A stretch of 64,000 nt of DNA from Arsenicibacter rosenii (GTDB taxonomy: Bacteria > Bacteroidota > Bacteroidia > Cytophagales > Spirosomataceae). The position numbers were made by a program, and so were the translations under genes. The notes beneath the pieces are model-generated. The model had not been told where the DNA came from and made no database searches. It worked only from the letters and a program-made list of their open reading frames with translations. Below are positions 1-8,214 of the stretch, one piece after another; within the stretch, counting starts at the first letter, position 1, and each line of letters opens with the position of its first letter. The stretch spans positions 62,001 to 126,000 of the forward strand of contig NZ_MORL01000009.1 in assembly GCF_001870735.1 (NCBI RefSeq). Reading direction: 5' to 3'.

Positions 1-55
1 CCTGCTCCTCAGACCGAGAAAAAACAACGTGGGCCCGGCAATCGCCGGCCATCAT

Positions 56-95
56 AAGCAGAAAAGCCAGCCCGAAAGAGCTGGCTTTTCTGCTT
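56..95. terminator. Hairpin terminator downstream of purQ
   Basis: A perfect inverted repeat has 16-nt arms (56-71 and 80-95) around an 8-nt loop. It lies just past the purQ stop codon and is the likely intrinsic terminator for that minus-strand gene. The first 55 bases of the window hold no gene that I can support. Confidence 0.75.
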
Positions 96-108
96 ATATA
101 CCACCTGG

Positions 109-795
109 CTATACTAAAACAGCTTTCAGCAACTGTTCCAGAATCAGACGGCCATCGGTGTTGCCTAAAGCAATATCAGCAGCCCGTTCAGGGTGCGGCA
201 TCATGCCGAATACATTCTTTGCTGCATTGCATACGCCAGCGATGTTATCCAGGCTACCGTTCGGGTTTGCCTCATCGGTAACGTTACCGAATTCATCACA
301 GTACCGGAACAATACCTGCTCATGATCATTCAGTTGCTTCAGCGTATCAGCGTCGGCAAAATAACGGCCGTCGCCGTGTGCAACCGGAATTTTATAGGCT
401 GATTTCTCCAGGCCGGCCGTCAACAGGGCGTCTTTCGATTCCGGCTTCAGATAAATGTTTTTGCAAACGTATTTCTGGCTTGTATTACGCAGTAATACGC
501 CCGGAACCAGACGCGCTTCGGCCAGAATCTGAAACCCGTTGCAGATACCCATCAGATACCCGCCCCGGTTGGCGTGTGCGATCACTTCATTCATGATAGG
601 TGAAAAACGAGCAACAGCACCCGTACGCAGATAGTCACCGTACGAAAAGCCGCCAGGCAGGATGATAAAATCACAGCCTTGCAGATCGTGGTCTTTGTGC
701 CACAGTTTTACGACCTCCTGGTCCATTAATGTCAAAGCATCAACTGCGTCCTGATCGCAGTTTGAGCCGGGGAATACGACTACGCCGAATTTCAT
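109..795 (-). CDS. purQ: Phosphoribosylformylglycinamidine synthase subunit PurQ
   Basis: Glutaminase subunit of FGAM synthase, which supplies ammonia for step 4 of de novo purine synthesis in the cytoplasm. The 228-aa chain is a class I glutamine amidotransferase: the N-terminal motif FPGSNCDQD, the nucleophile Cys85 in GICNGFQIL, and His201/Glu203 in MPHPER complete the triad. The length matches stand-alone PurQ proteins that work with separate PurL and PurS. I chose the ATG at 795 because the sequence MKFGVVVFPG is the usual start; an upstream in-frame ATG at 819 would add eight residues and overlaps the candidate promoter box at 817-824. The neighbour on the right is divergent, and no other purine gene is present. 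Confidence 0.95.
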   Translation of the reverse strand: MKFGVVVFPGSNCDQDAVDALTLMDQEVVKLWHKDHDLQGCDFIILPGGFSYGDYLRTGAVARFSPIMNEVIAHANRGGYLMGICNGFQILAEARLVPGVLLRNTSQKYVCKNIYLKPESKDALLTAGLEKSAYKIPVAHGDGRYFADADTLKQLNDHEQVLFRYCDEFGNVTDEANPNGSLDNIAGVCNAAKNVFGMMPHPERAADIALGNTDGRLILEQLLKAVLV

Positions 796-816
796 TAGGA
801 TATGAATTTGCCAATA

Positions 817-824
817 CAAAGATA
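817..824 (-). promoter_or_regulatory. Candidate -7 box (TATCTTTG) for purQ
   Basis: On the minus strand this is TATCTTTG, a match to the Bacteroidota primary sigma -7 consensus TAnnTTTG, 21 bp upstream of the purQ ATG. I see no clear TTTG -33 box at the usual spacing. Confidence 0.45.
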
Positions 825-848
825 CGAAACAGAAGTCATTTTATCGCA

Positions 849-880
849 TTTGGGGATGTTGCGTTTCCTGCCTATCTTGG
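849..880 (+). promoter_or_regulatory. Candidate promoter of the beta-barrel gene
   Basis: TTTG at 849-852 and TATCTTGG at 873-880 are 20 bp apart, close to the Bacteroidota -33/-7 arrangement (TTTG, TAnnTTTG). The -7 box has one mismatch. The start codon of the gene it would serve is at 904. Confidence 0.45.
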
Positions 881-903
881 CCGTTTCTAAACCGTAACAC
901 CCC

Positions 904-1740
904 ATGAAACTGCTTCAGCAACTGGCTTTTATCAGCTGCTTCTGGTTACTGACCACCCCGACTACATTTGCACAACGCTGGCGTTACTGGCAGGATGTAC
1001 CCGGCACCTGGACCGTTGGTTTTGAAGCCGGAACGACCCGGTATGCCGGTGACATGAGCGAAGAAAAAGATATTTTCCGGTATCCCCGCCTTGGCGCAGA
1101 AGCCGGCCTCTCGGTAGCCCGCCGCATCGGTTACCGCTTCTCTGTGAGAGCCGATGCACGGGTGTATTACATTTGGGGTACGCAGAAACATACCCGCGTT
1201 TACTACAATAATCTTTCTTTTTTCAGCATTAATCCGGACGTCTGGATTGGCGGTAAGGTAGACCTCTGGCGGGTGGATGATCCGAATCATACCTACAATC
1301 CTTATTTACTGGCCGGTGCAGGCGTTACGTATCTCAACACCATGACAACTTATGAAGGATACTATGTTAAACTGCCGCGTTTCCATACCGAAGGTGTCAA
1401 CTACAGCCGGTATCCGGGTATTATCCGGTACGGCATCGGTATTCCGTTTGATCTCGGCATGCGCACTAGAATTGCGATAGAAGGCACTTATACCCATGTC
1501 CTGAACGATTATCTCGACGATGTCAGCACTACATATCCGGACTTCTCCAAAGTTCACCCACTCGTGGCTGCCATTTCTGACAGGCGTTCGGAAATAGGAC
1601 TGGCGCCCAACAAATCATTCGCCCAGCGCGGCAATCCATCGAAACGCGACGGGTATGCCGCACTTGCTATCCGACTGACTTATCAAGTAAATAGTTCTTC
1701 CTGGAATCGTTATCGAAACGGCTTACGCACACCCTTTTAA
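904..1740 (+). CDS. Exported outer-membrane beta-barrel-like protein, function unknown
   Basis: A 278-aa protein with a Sec signal peptide (about residues 1-23, hydrophobic core then TTFAQ). The mature part is rich in Tyr, Arg and Gly, with alternating aromatic and polar stretches such as RVYYIWG, TRVYYNNLSFF and YAALAIRLTYQV, typical of small outer-membrane beta-barrels of Bacteroidota. The last strand ends shortly before the C-terminal Phe, as in porin-type proteins. No enzyme motif is visible. It stands alone, divergent from purQ, with its own candidate promoter. The barrel assignment is inference from composition and pattern; the specific family is not recognised. Confidence 0.7.
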   Translation: MKLLQQLAFISCFWLLTTPTTFAQRWRYWQDVPGTWTVGFEAGTTRYAGDMSEEKDIFRYPRLGAEAGLSVARRIGYRFSVRADARVYYIWGTQKHTRVYYNNLSFFSINPDVWIGGKVDLWRVDDPNHTYNPYLLAGAGVTYLNTMTTYEGYYVKLPRFHTEGVNYSRYPGIIRYGIGIPFDLGMRTRIAIEGTYTHVLNDYLDDVSTTYPDFSKVHPLVAAISDRRSEIGLAPNKSFAQRGNPSKRDGYAALAIRLTYQVNSSSWNRYRNGLRTPF

Positions 1741-1923
1741 AAATATTTTTTAACAAGAATAACATACTGATTATAAGCATAATAAAGCGATACTTTGATC
1801 TCTATACCGTAATTACTTAATCCCGCTGGCTCGATATAAAAATCCATAATGCGCCGTTAAGCGTATTATTCTCAACTTCTCTGAAGAACAGAGCGGAAGT
1901 GCTCAACTTAACTATTACATTTC

Positions 1924-2673
1924 ATGAAAAATTTCTTTGGTAAAAAATCAGCTCCAATTAACCCTGGAACTGTGCTACCTGTCCTGCCATTCTCCGGGAA
2001 TCGGCGTCTTTTCCTGCAGTGGGCAGGTATGACCTCAGCAGCAGGCGTTCTTCTTAGCTCTTGTAAAAACGATATGCTCGGTCCTGACGGCGCAGCGCGT
2101 ACCGGTATCGGTGCCGATGTCGACGTTAACCTGGGCTCAGGTGATGTAGGGATTCTGAACTATGCTTATGCTTTAGAGCAACTGGAAGCTACGTTCTACG
2201 AGCGTGTTGTAGCCAACCCTTACAGTGGTATGAGCGCTATGGAGCGCAGTATCCTGATGGACATCCGCGACCATGAAGTAGCACACCGTGAGTTCTTCAA
2301 GGCAGCGTTGGGTAGTGCAGCGATTCCTGCACTGGCGATTGACTTCCCTGGTGTTAATTTCAACAGCCGGGACAGCATTCTGCAAACGGCCCGTACATTC
2401 GAAGATTTAGGAGTTGCGGCTTACAACGGTGCCGGTCAGTTATTGGCTGACATGCGTAACCTGAATACAGCCGGCAAAATTGTATCGGTAGAAGCGCGTC
2501 ACGCAGCCATTATTCGTGAACTTTTATCGCCTAACTCCCGCGCATTTGCAGGGGATGATGTGGTTGATCCGGCAACAGGCTTAGACAAAGCCATGAAACC
2601 GGGTGAAGTGGCACCAACAGCCCAGACATTTATCAAGCAAGGCCTGATCGCCAGCAATTTACCAACCATGTAA
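1924..2673 (+). CDS. Ferritin-like (Ferritin_2) exported lipoprotein
   Basis: A 249-aa protein of the ferritin-like family common in Bacteroidota. The N-terminus carries a twin-arginine motif (Arg27-Arg28 in NRRLFLQ), a hydrophobic stretch and a lipobox LLSSC with Cys47, so export by Tat and lipid anchoring are predicted. Carboxylate/His pairs of a di-metal four-helix bundle are visible: ALEQLEATFYE, DHEVAHREFF and SVEARHAA. The next gene starts 14 bp after its stop and encodes a paralogue, so the two are one operon. Iron or peroxide handling at the cell surface is inferred from the fold; the physiological role of this family is not established. Confidence 0.85.
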   Translation: MKNFFGKKSAPINPGTVLPVLPFSGNRRLFLQWAGMTSAAGVLLSSCKNDMLGPDGAARTGIGADVDVNLGSGDVGILNYAYALEQLEATFYERVVANPYSGMSAMERSILMDIRDHEVAHREFFKAALGSAAIPALAIDFPGVNFNSRDSILQTARTFEDLGVAAYNGAGQLLADMRNLNTAGKIVSVEARHAAIIRELLSPNSRAFAGDDVVDPATGLDKAMKPGEVAPTAQTFIKQGLIASNLPTM

Positions 2674-2687
2674 TCCCTCAACAAACC

Positions 2688-3458
2688 ATGAATCTCCAGA
2701 ATATTCTTCACGAAATCGAGCAAGTTGATGGCGAAGTGTATGACCGTCTGAAGCACGTCACACGCCGTCACATGTTTTCTTCTATCACTAAAAAAGCGCT
2801 TAGCGTAGCCGCACCGGCGGTGATGGCAACTGCCCTGAACAAAGCTTATGCACAGTCAGGGAGCTCAGTAACCGATGTGCTGAACTTTGCGCTGACCCTG
2901 GAATATCTTGAAGCAGAATTTTACAATCGTGGTCTTGCGGCCGGCGGCTTAATCCCGGCTCAATACCGTGATCTGTTCGATCAGATCCGCAAACACGAAG
3001 ATGCACACGTAGCGTTGCTGAGAGGCGCGTTAGGCAGTGCAGCCGTGGCAAAACCAAACTTTGACTTTACAGCGAAAGGTACGTTCCCGACTGTATTTAC
3101 CAACTTCCAGACGTTCTCGGCAGTAGCTCAGGCGTTTGAAGATACAGGTGTACGGGCTTACAAAGGTCAAGCAGCCAACCTGATGTCGAACGATGCCGTA
3201 CTGACTATCGCACTGCAGATTCACTCGGTAGAAGCACGCCATGCCGCACGGGTCCGGATGCTGAACAACGCCAAAGGCTGGATCGTTGGCATGGAAGGTT
3301 TCCCTGGCGCGGTTTACGCCGGTGAGCAGGCCGCCCGCGAGCGCGAAGTAAACGTTGCCGGACTGACGGGTCAGACCGAAATGAAAGTGTCGGAAGCTTT
3401 TGACGAACCGCTGACAAAAGAGCAGGTACTGGCCATCGCTACACCGTTTATAGCGTAG
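2688..3458 (+). CDS. Ferritin-like (Ferritin_2) Tat-exported protein
   Basis: The 256-aa paralogue of the preceding gene. It has Arg26-Arg27 in TRRHMFSS, a hydrophobic segment ending ALNKAYAQ (cleavage site rather than lipobox), and the same helix motifs LTLEYLEAEFYNR, KHEDAHVALLRGALG and SVEARHAARVR. The paralogue lacks a lipobox Cys, so one member is predicted to be membrane-anchored and the other soluble in the periplasm. Residues 1-25 precede the Tat motif and are charged. A terminator follows the stop, ending the two-gene operon. The ferritin-like fold is well supported; the function is inferred. Confidence 0.85.
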   Translation: MNLQNILHEIEQVDGEVYDRLKHVTRRHMFSSITKKALSVAAPAVMATALNKAYAQSGSSVTDVLNFALTLEYLEAEFYNRGLAAGGLIPAQYRDLFDQIRKHEDAHVALLRGALGSAAVAKPNFDFTAKGTFPTVFTNFQTFSAVAQAFEDTGVRAYKGQAANLMSNDAVLTIALQIHSVEARHAARVRMLNNAKGWIVGMEGFPGAVYAGEQAAREREVNVAGLTGQTEMKVSEAFDEPLTKEQVLAIATPFIA

Positions 3459-3480
3459 AAATAAGCCAATAAATACTTTT

Positions 3481-3515
3481 AGCGTCGGACCCTGATGGTT
3501 CCGGCGCTTTTTTTG
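3481..3515 (+). terminator. Intrinsic terminator of the ferritin-like operon
   Basis: Hairpin arms 3481-3489 and 3500-3508, with one G-U pair, followed by eight T. It lies 22 bp past the stop codon of the second ferritin-like gene. Confidence 0.8.
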
Positions 3516-3554
3516 TGGTTAATTGTATTGCCAACTCCTTATTAAACTTTATCT

Positions 3555-3947
3555 ATGAAAAAATTACTGCTGCTGCTCTCTTTTGCAGTGTTCAGCTTAA
3601 CAACGGCTATGGCCCAGAAACCAGGTAAAATGGAAAAAAAAGAACTCCAGCACGTCGTATTATTTAAATTTAAACCAGAAGCAACACCCGCAAAAGTGCA
3701 GGAAATCGTTGATGCGTTTAACGCCCTGCCCGGCAAAATCAGTGAAATCAAAAAATACCAGTGGGGCACCAATAACAGTCCTGAAAAACACGACAAAGGG
3801 CTGACCCACGCATTTATCCTGACATTCGACAGTGATAAAGACCGTGATACCTATCTGGTACATCCGGCCCACAAGGATTTCGGTAAGATTGTTGGTCCAT
3901 GGCTGGCCGACGTAACGGTTGTCGACTTTTTTAATCAGGCAAAATAA
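3555..3947 (+). CDS. Exported Dabb-family (stress-responsive alpha/beta barrel) protein
   Basis: A 130-aa protein with a signal peptide (residues 1-20, ending TAMAQ) and one Dabb domain: HVVLFKFKPEATPAKVQEIV near residue 35, then THAFILTFDSDKDRDTYLVHPAH. The ferredoxin-like Dabb fold dimerises into a barrel. Exported forms are frequent in Bacteroidota, but their substrate is unknown. It is a single gene with the same direction as its neighbours, separated from the upstream operon by a terminator. The family call is firm and the function is unknown. Confidence 0.85.
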   Translation: MKKLLLLLSFAVFSLTTAMAQKPGKMEKKELQHVVLFKFKPEATPAKVQEIVDAFNALPGKISEIKKYQWGTNNSPEKHDKGLTHAFILTFDSDKDRDTYLVHPAHKDFGKIVGPWLADVTVVDFFNQAK

Positions 3948-3977
3948 CCTGTCCGGAACATATAGCTCTGGTAACAG

Positions 3978-4025
3978 CCTGCTGGTCTTAATTCGTCCTA
4001 ACATTAAGTTACTAAGACCAGCAGG
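3978..4025 (+). terminator. Inverted repeat after the Dabb gene
   Basis: Perfect 13-nt arms CCTGCTGGTCTTA (3978-3990) and TAAGACCAGCAGG (4013-4025) around a 22-nt loop. There is no T tract, so it may act as a non-classical terminator or a transcript-end stabiliser. Confidence 0.45.
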
Positions 4026-4133
4026 TTGACAAGCTAAACTAACCGGATTTATTTTTTCTATGCAATAAGCTTTTTAACTTGTGAGCCTATTAACCACCCA
4101 CCGTGTAAAGATAAATTTCGAAACCTTCAGTCC

Positions 4134-5273
4134 ATGAAACTTAGCCAGTCGATCTATAACCATCAGGCATGGGCACCTTTTTCAGAAGCAACAGACTTTA
4201 CCCCTGAGAAAGCTCAGCTTGTTTTAGCTTTCGGTGAACGACAGGTTCTGGAAAACACCCCGATCTATGAGAGCCTTCGGGAGCGCTTTCCCAACGCTTC
4301 GATTATTATCAACTCCACATCGGGTGAAATTCATCAGGACCGGGTTTATGACAATTCTGTGGTTGTTACGGCGGTTGAATTTGAAAAAACCATCATCCGG
4401 ACCTGTGAAATTGATATCGAGAGCCATCCGGAAAGCTATGCGGCAGGCCTACAGGTGGCGCAGGCACTGAAAGCCCCCGATCTGGCTGGCATTTTTATTA
4501 TTTCTGACGGTGGCGTTGTCAACGGCAGTGATCTGATCAACGGACTAAATCAATACCTGCAACATACGGTCCCGATCACCGGAGGGCTTGCCGGGGATGC
4601 CGACCGCTTCGAACGCACGCTGGTCGGCCTTGATCACGATCCGGTAGCGGGTAAAGTCGTTGGTGTAGGTTTCTACGGCGATAGCCTGAAAATAGGCCAT
4701 GGCTCTATGGCCGGATGGGATGCGTTTGGACCCGAGCGGGCTGTTACACACTCAGAGTACAATGTTCTCTATCAGATTGGCGATAAACACGCGCTGGATC
4801 TTTACAAAGAGTATCTGGGCAAGTATGCCAAAGATCTGCCCGGCGCCGCCCTGCGGTTTCCGCTATCCATGCGGACGTCACCCGATGCCCCGCCGCTGGT
4901 CAGAACTATTCTGACGATTGATGAGGAGAAGAAAAGCATGACCTTTGCCGGTGACATGCCGGAGGGGGCCCTGGTACGTTTTATGACCGCTAATTTTGAC
5001 CGGCTGGTTGATGCTTCGGCCGAAGCAGCACAAACCTCACTAACAGATTTCAACTTCACGCCGGAATTAGTCATTCTGATCAGTTGTGTAGGCCGCAAAC
5101 TGGTTCTTGGCGAGCGCATTGACGAAGAGATTGAAGTCGCGCGCGATGTCTTTGGCCCGGCGCCAACGATTACAGGTTTTTATTCTTACGGCGAAATTGC
5201 GCCAATGGGCGTAAAAGAAGCCTGCGAGCTCCACAACCAAACCATGACCATTACCGTACTTGCCGAACTATAA
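4134..5273 (+). CDS. FIST-domain sensory protein
   Basis: A 379-aa soluble protein made of FIST_N (about residues 25-215) and FIST_C (about 216-360). Visible family features are the opening strand VLAFGERQVLE, INSTSGEIHQD, GLAGDADRFERTLVGLD and the C-terminal ISCVGRKLVLG with ITGFYSYGEIAPMG. FIST domains are proposed to bind small ligands such as amino acids and to feed signal-transduction proteins. There is no signal peptide or membrane segment. Its stop lies 3 bp before the start of a hybrid histidine kinase that lacks a sensor domain of its own, so this protein is probably that kinase's detachable sensor. The ligand is unknown. Confidence 0.9.
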   Translation: MKLSQSIYNHQAWAPFSEATDFTPEKAQLVLAFGERQVLENTPIYESLRERFPNASIIINSTSGEIHQDRVYDNSVVVTAVEFEKTIIRTCEIDIESHPESYAAGLQVAQALKAPDLAGIFIISDGGVVNGSDLINGLNQYLQHTVPITGGLAGDADRFERTLVGLDHDPVAGKVVGVGFYGDSLKIGHGSMAGWDAFGPERAVTHSEYNVLYQIGDKHALDLYKEYLGKYAKDLPGAALRFPLSMRTSPDAPPLVRTILTIDEEKKSMTFAGDMPEGALVRFMTANFDRLVDASAEAAQTSLTDFNFTPELVILISCVGRKLVLGERIDEEIEVARDVFGPAPTITGFYSYGEIAPMGVKEACELHNQTMTITVLAEL

Positions 5274-5276
5274 ACG

Positions 5277-6800
5277 ATGGAAACACAAGGCCTGCACAAG
5301 CTTCTGACACGTCAGATCAACAAGTATTTAAGCAGCGATTGTCTTACAAATGAAGGCGTTCAGCAATTTATTAAGTCGGTTAATGAATCGTATAAAAATT
5401 TCGACCGTGACAAAGAGTTGTTTGAACATTCCTCTTATCTGAACGAGCGGGAGTATGCCGAAATCAATAAAAAACTGAAAGAGGAAATAAATCAGCGGAA
5501 GCAATCAGTCGAAAAGCTTGTTGAGGCCATCCACTCTATCGAAAAACCTGAAGATACACAGAGCCCGAACTTCAATTCAGAAAACCTGGTCGGTCTGGTA
5601 GAATACCTGCAGCAGCAGATCGAACACCGCAAAAAAATCGAAATCGAACTGCGGGCTGCTAAAGAAGAAGCTGAGAAGGCAACTCAGGCCAAATCAGACT
5701 TCCTGTCGATGATGAGCCACGAAATCCGGACGCCGCTCAATGGTATCGTCGGTATGACCTATCTGATGGCGCAGGAAGAAGTACCGCCCAATATTGCCGA
5801 AAACCTGAAAACACTACAGTTTTCGATTGAACACCTGCACGCGCTCATCAACGACATTCTTGATTTCAGTAAGATTGAGGCCGGTAAAGTTGAACTTGAA
5901 GCGACCTCGTTTGACCTCAAACAACTGGTGTCAAATATCAAGCAGGCTCATCAGTTAAAGGCCGCGGAAAATGGCGACCGCATCCGGCTGATGGTCGACG
6001 ATGATATTCCTGAATCCGTCATCGGCGATTCGCTCCGGATCAGTCAGGTACTGTCTAACCTGGTATCGAATGCCATCAAATTTACCCACGATGGCACGAT
6101 TACCATTGAGCTGTCGCTACAAAAGCAAACCGCTACCCATGCCGAAGTGTACATCTCGGTGAAGGATACCGGTATTGGTATTGCGCCGGAAAAGCACCAG
6201 AGCATCTTTGAGATGTTTACGCAGGCCAACTCAGCAACTACGCGGAAATTCGGCGGTACCGGCCTTGGCCTGGTTATTACGCGGCGGTTACTCGAAATGC
6301 ACGGCAGCAGCATTCATCTGGAAAGCGAAGAAGGAAAAGGAGCCAAGTTCTATTTCACCATTAATTTTTCGATTGGTGCGAAACAGGAACAACCTACCCT
6401 GGTCCGGCGCGATCTGCTGGACGACCACAGCCTGAAAGGGGTGAAGGTGTTACTGGTTGAAGATTATCCGTTTAATGTCGAAGTAGCCGTGAAGTTCCTC
6501 ACTAAATGGGGCGTCGATGTCGATGTTGCTGAGAACGGACAGATCGGTCTGGATAAATTCCTGGCCAATCCGTATGACATTATTCTGATGGACCTCCAGA
6601 TGCCGGTCATGGACGGCTACACAGCGACCGAGCGTATCCGGGCCATCAACAAAACCATCCCGATTATTGCCCTTACGGCATCGGCTACGTTCAGTAATCA
6701 CGACCGGGCAATTCTGTCGGGAATCAGTGATTACGTCACTAAGCCCTTCAATCCCAGAGATTTATTCCAGAAACTATTGCGCCACCGGCAGGCAGCCTGA
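5277..6800 (+). CDS. Soluble hybrid sensor histidine kinase with C-terminal receiver
   Basis: A 507-aa protein. Residues 1-60 are unassigned, and about 55-140 form a charged coiled coil. HisKA follows with phospho-acceptor His148 in SHEIRTPLNG, then a HATPase domain (N box Asn264, G1 DTGIG 297-301, G2 GGTGLGL 326-332). The receiver occupies about 388-503, with acidic Glu395/Asp396, phospho-Asp439 in LMDLQMPVMDG and Lys489. There are no transmembrane helices and no PAS or GAF domain, so sensing probably comes from the upstream FIST protein, with which it forms a tight operon. No DNA-binding output domain is present; the target of the phosphoryl group is not visible in this window. Confidence 0.95.
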   Translation: METQGLHKLLTRQINKYLSSDCLTNEGVQQFIKSVNESYKNFDRDKELFEHSSYLNEREYAEINKKLKEEINQRKQSVEKLVEAIHSIEKPEDTQSPNFNSENLVGLVEYLQQQIEHRKKIEIELRAAKEEAEKATQAKSDFLSMMSHEIRTPLNGIVGMTYLMAQEEVPPNIAENLKTLQFSIEHLHALINDILDFSKIEAGKVELEATSFDLKQLVSNIKQAHQLKAAENGDRIRLMVDDDIPESVIGDSLRISQVLSNLVSNAIKFTHDGTITIELSLQKQTATHAEVYISVKDTGIGIAPEKHQSIFEMFTQANSATTRKFGGTGLGLVITRRLLEMHGSSIHLESEEGKGAKFYFTINFSIGAKQEQPTLVRRDLLDDHSLKGVKVLLVEDYPFNVEVAVKFLTKWGVDVDVAENGQIGLDKFLANPYDIILMDLQMPVMDGYTATERIRAINKTIPIIALTASATFSNHDRAILSGISDYVTKPFNPRDLFQKLLRHRQAA

Positions 6801-6815
6801 GCGTAAACACCTATA

Positions 6816-6857
6816 ACAGCAGCGCCCTGCTCCGGTACCGGAGCAGGGCGCTGCTGT
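6816..6857. terminator. 42-bp perfect palindrome between convergent genes
   Basis: All 42 bases are self-complementary, centred on GGTACC, with left arm ACAGCAGCGCCCTGCTCCGG. It sits 15 bp after the kinase stop and 16 bp before the end of the converging dehydrogenase gene. A bidirectional terminator is the simplest reading, although neither side has a T tract. Confidence 0.6.
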
Positions 6858-6873
6858 CAGGAACGTATTCAAT

Positions 6874-8148
6874 CTATTTTTTCTTTGGCAAGGCGGCCGT
6901 TGGTTTACCAGGCTGGTAGCTAATCCGGAAAATGGCCCCGTTCATATCATCCGACACATACAGCGAACCATCCGGCCCCTGTGCCAGTCCGCAGGGGCGG
7001 TGTTGCACCGGGCCGGTTGGCTTCACCAGATCGGTACCGGCAAAGTTATCGGCAAAAATTTCCCACTCGCCCGAGGGTTTGCCGTTTTTAAACGGCACAA
7101 ACGCAACCAGATACCCTTTATGCAGCTCAGGCGACTGGCTGTGGAAGGCAATGAAGGCGCCGTTACGGTACTTTTCAGGAAACATTGTGCCGGTATAGAA
7201 AAGCAGTCCGTTCGGTCCCAAATGCGCAGGGAAGGCCGCAACAGGATTGATGGCTTTCTCACCAGCCGTTTTTTTGCCGTCTCCACCGTATTCAGGTGCC
7301 AGCATTTTCTTTTTTTGTTTGTGATCGTAGTAGATGTACGGCCACCCTGCATCGTCGCCCTCACGGACTTCATACATGGTTTCGGCCGGCAGTTCCTCGC
7401 TGTGTTTCGGAGTGTAGTACTGCGGATAAAAGTCATGAAACTTGCCCCGTCCGTGCTGCATCACAAACAGCGAATTCGTTTTTGTGTTCCAGTCGAGGCC
7501 CACTACGTTTTTCAGCCCTGAAGCAAAACGGATACCATTGGCGTAGGTTTGACCGGTTACGTTAGCCTTGAACCGCCAGATCGCCGCCGCCGAATCGAGC
7601 AGCGGACAAGGCATCATTCCTTTGCCTGTTCCCTGCTCACGACACGCATCGCTCCAGGAAGCCACGTTGACATAAACGTTGTTCTGGTTGTCAACCGCAA
7701 TGGACTTTGACTCATCACGACCTTTGGCCAACAGCCCCGATACCAGCATTTCGGGCTGATCCGGTGCCATTACTTCTTCGCTGGCGTTAAGTTTATACCG
7801 ATATACCGACGTGTTGGATGAGGTGTATAAATAGCCGTTTTTCAGGTAAATGCCCGTGCCCGGATAATCCCCGAAGCCGGTTCGTTCGTCGATCAGACCA
7901 TCTTTATCCGTATCCCGGAGCCGGTAAATGCCTTTACCATCCTTTACTTTGGCCAGTTTTACATAAATATCACCCGTTTTACTGACAACCATGTGGCGGG
8001 CTGCACCAACGTCTTCGGCAATCAGTTTAGCCGTAAAACCAGCCGGTACTTTTACATCAGAGCCATCAATTTTCTTAGGTTTCTGAGGCCCTGCGGTCAG
8101 ACAGAGCGGAGCCAGCGCAGCTGCCAGCCAGAAGAATGACTTATTCAT
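6874..8148 (-). CDS. Periplasmic PQQ-type sugar/sorbosone dehydrogenase-like protein
   Basis: A 424-aa protein with a Sec signal peptide (about residues 1-18) and a six-bladed beta-propeller of the soluble glucose/L-sorbosone dehydrogenase family. Repeated motifs include VPAGFTAKLIAEDVG at the start of the propeller, FASGLKNVVGLDWN, EGDDAGWPYIYYDH and the terminal blade PCGLAQGPDGSLYVSDDMNGAIFRI. Members oxidise sugars with PQQ or are uncharacterised. I cannot confirm PQQ ligands by eye, and no certain PQQ biosynthesis gene is here apart from a distant PqqB-like MBL protein at 47175. A single gene; its substrate is unknown. Confidence 0.8.
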   Translation of the reverse strand: MNKSFFWLAAALAPLCLTAGPQKPKKIDGSDVKVPAGFTAKLIAEDVGAARHMVVSKTGDIYVKLAKVKDGKGIYRLRDTDKDGLIDERTGFGDYPGTGIYLKNGYLYTSSNTSVYRYKLNASEEVMAPDQPEMLVSGLLAKGRDESKSIAVDNQNNVYVNVASWSDACREQGTGKGMMPCPLLDSAAAIWRFKANVTGQTYANGIRFASGLKNVVGLDWNTKTNSLFVMQHGRGKFHDFYPQYYTPKHSEELPAETMYEVREGDDAGWPYIYYDHKQKKKMLAPEYGGDGKKTAGEKAINPVAAFPAHLGPNGLLFYTGTMFPEKYRNGAFIAFHSQSPELHKGYLVAFVPFKNGKPSGEWEIFADNFAGTDLVKPTGPVQHRPCGLAQGPDGSLYVSDDMNGAIFRISYQPGKPTAALPKKK

Positions 8149-8214
8149 GCTAAGGGTAAATCAATCAATCGGTTTTGTTTACATTCAGCATAAGCCGTTC
8201 ACCGGCAAAAAATA

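Noticed and set aside
29-325. 98-codon plus-strand ORF at the window start
   Set aside because: It covers the purQ terminator and the 3' end of purQ and shows no recognisable sequence.
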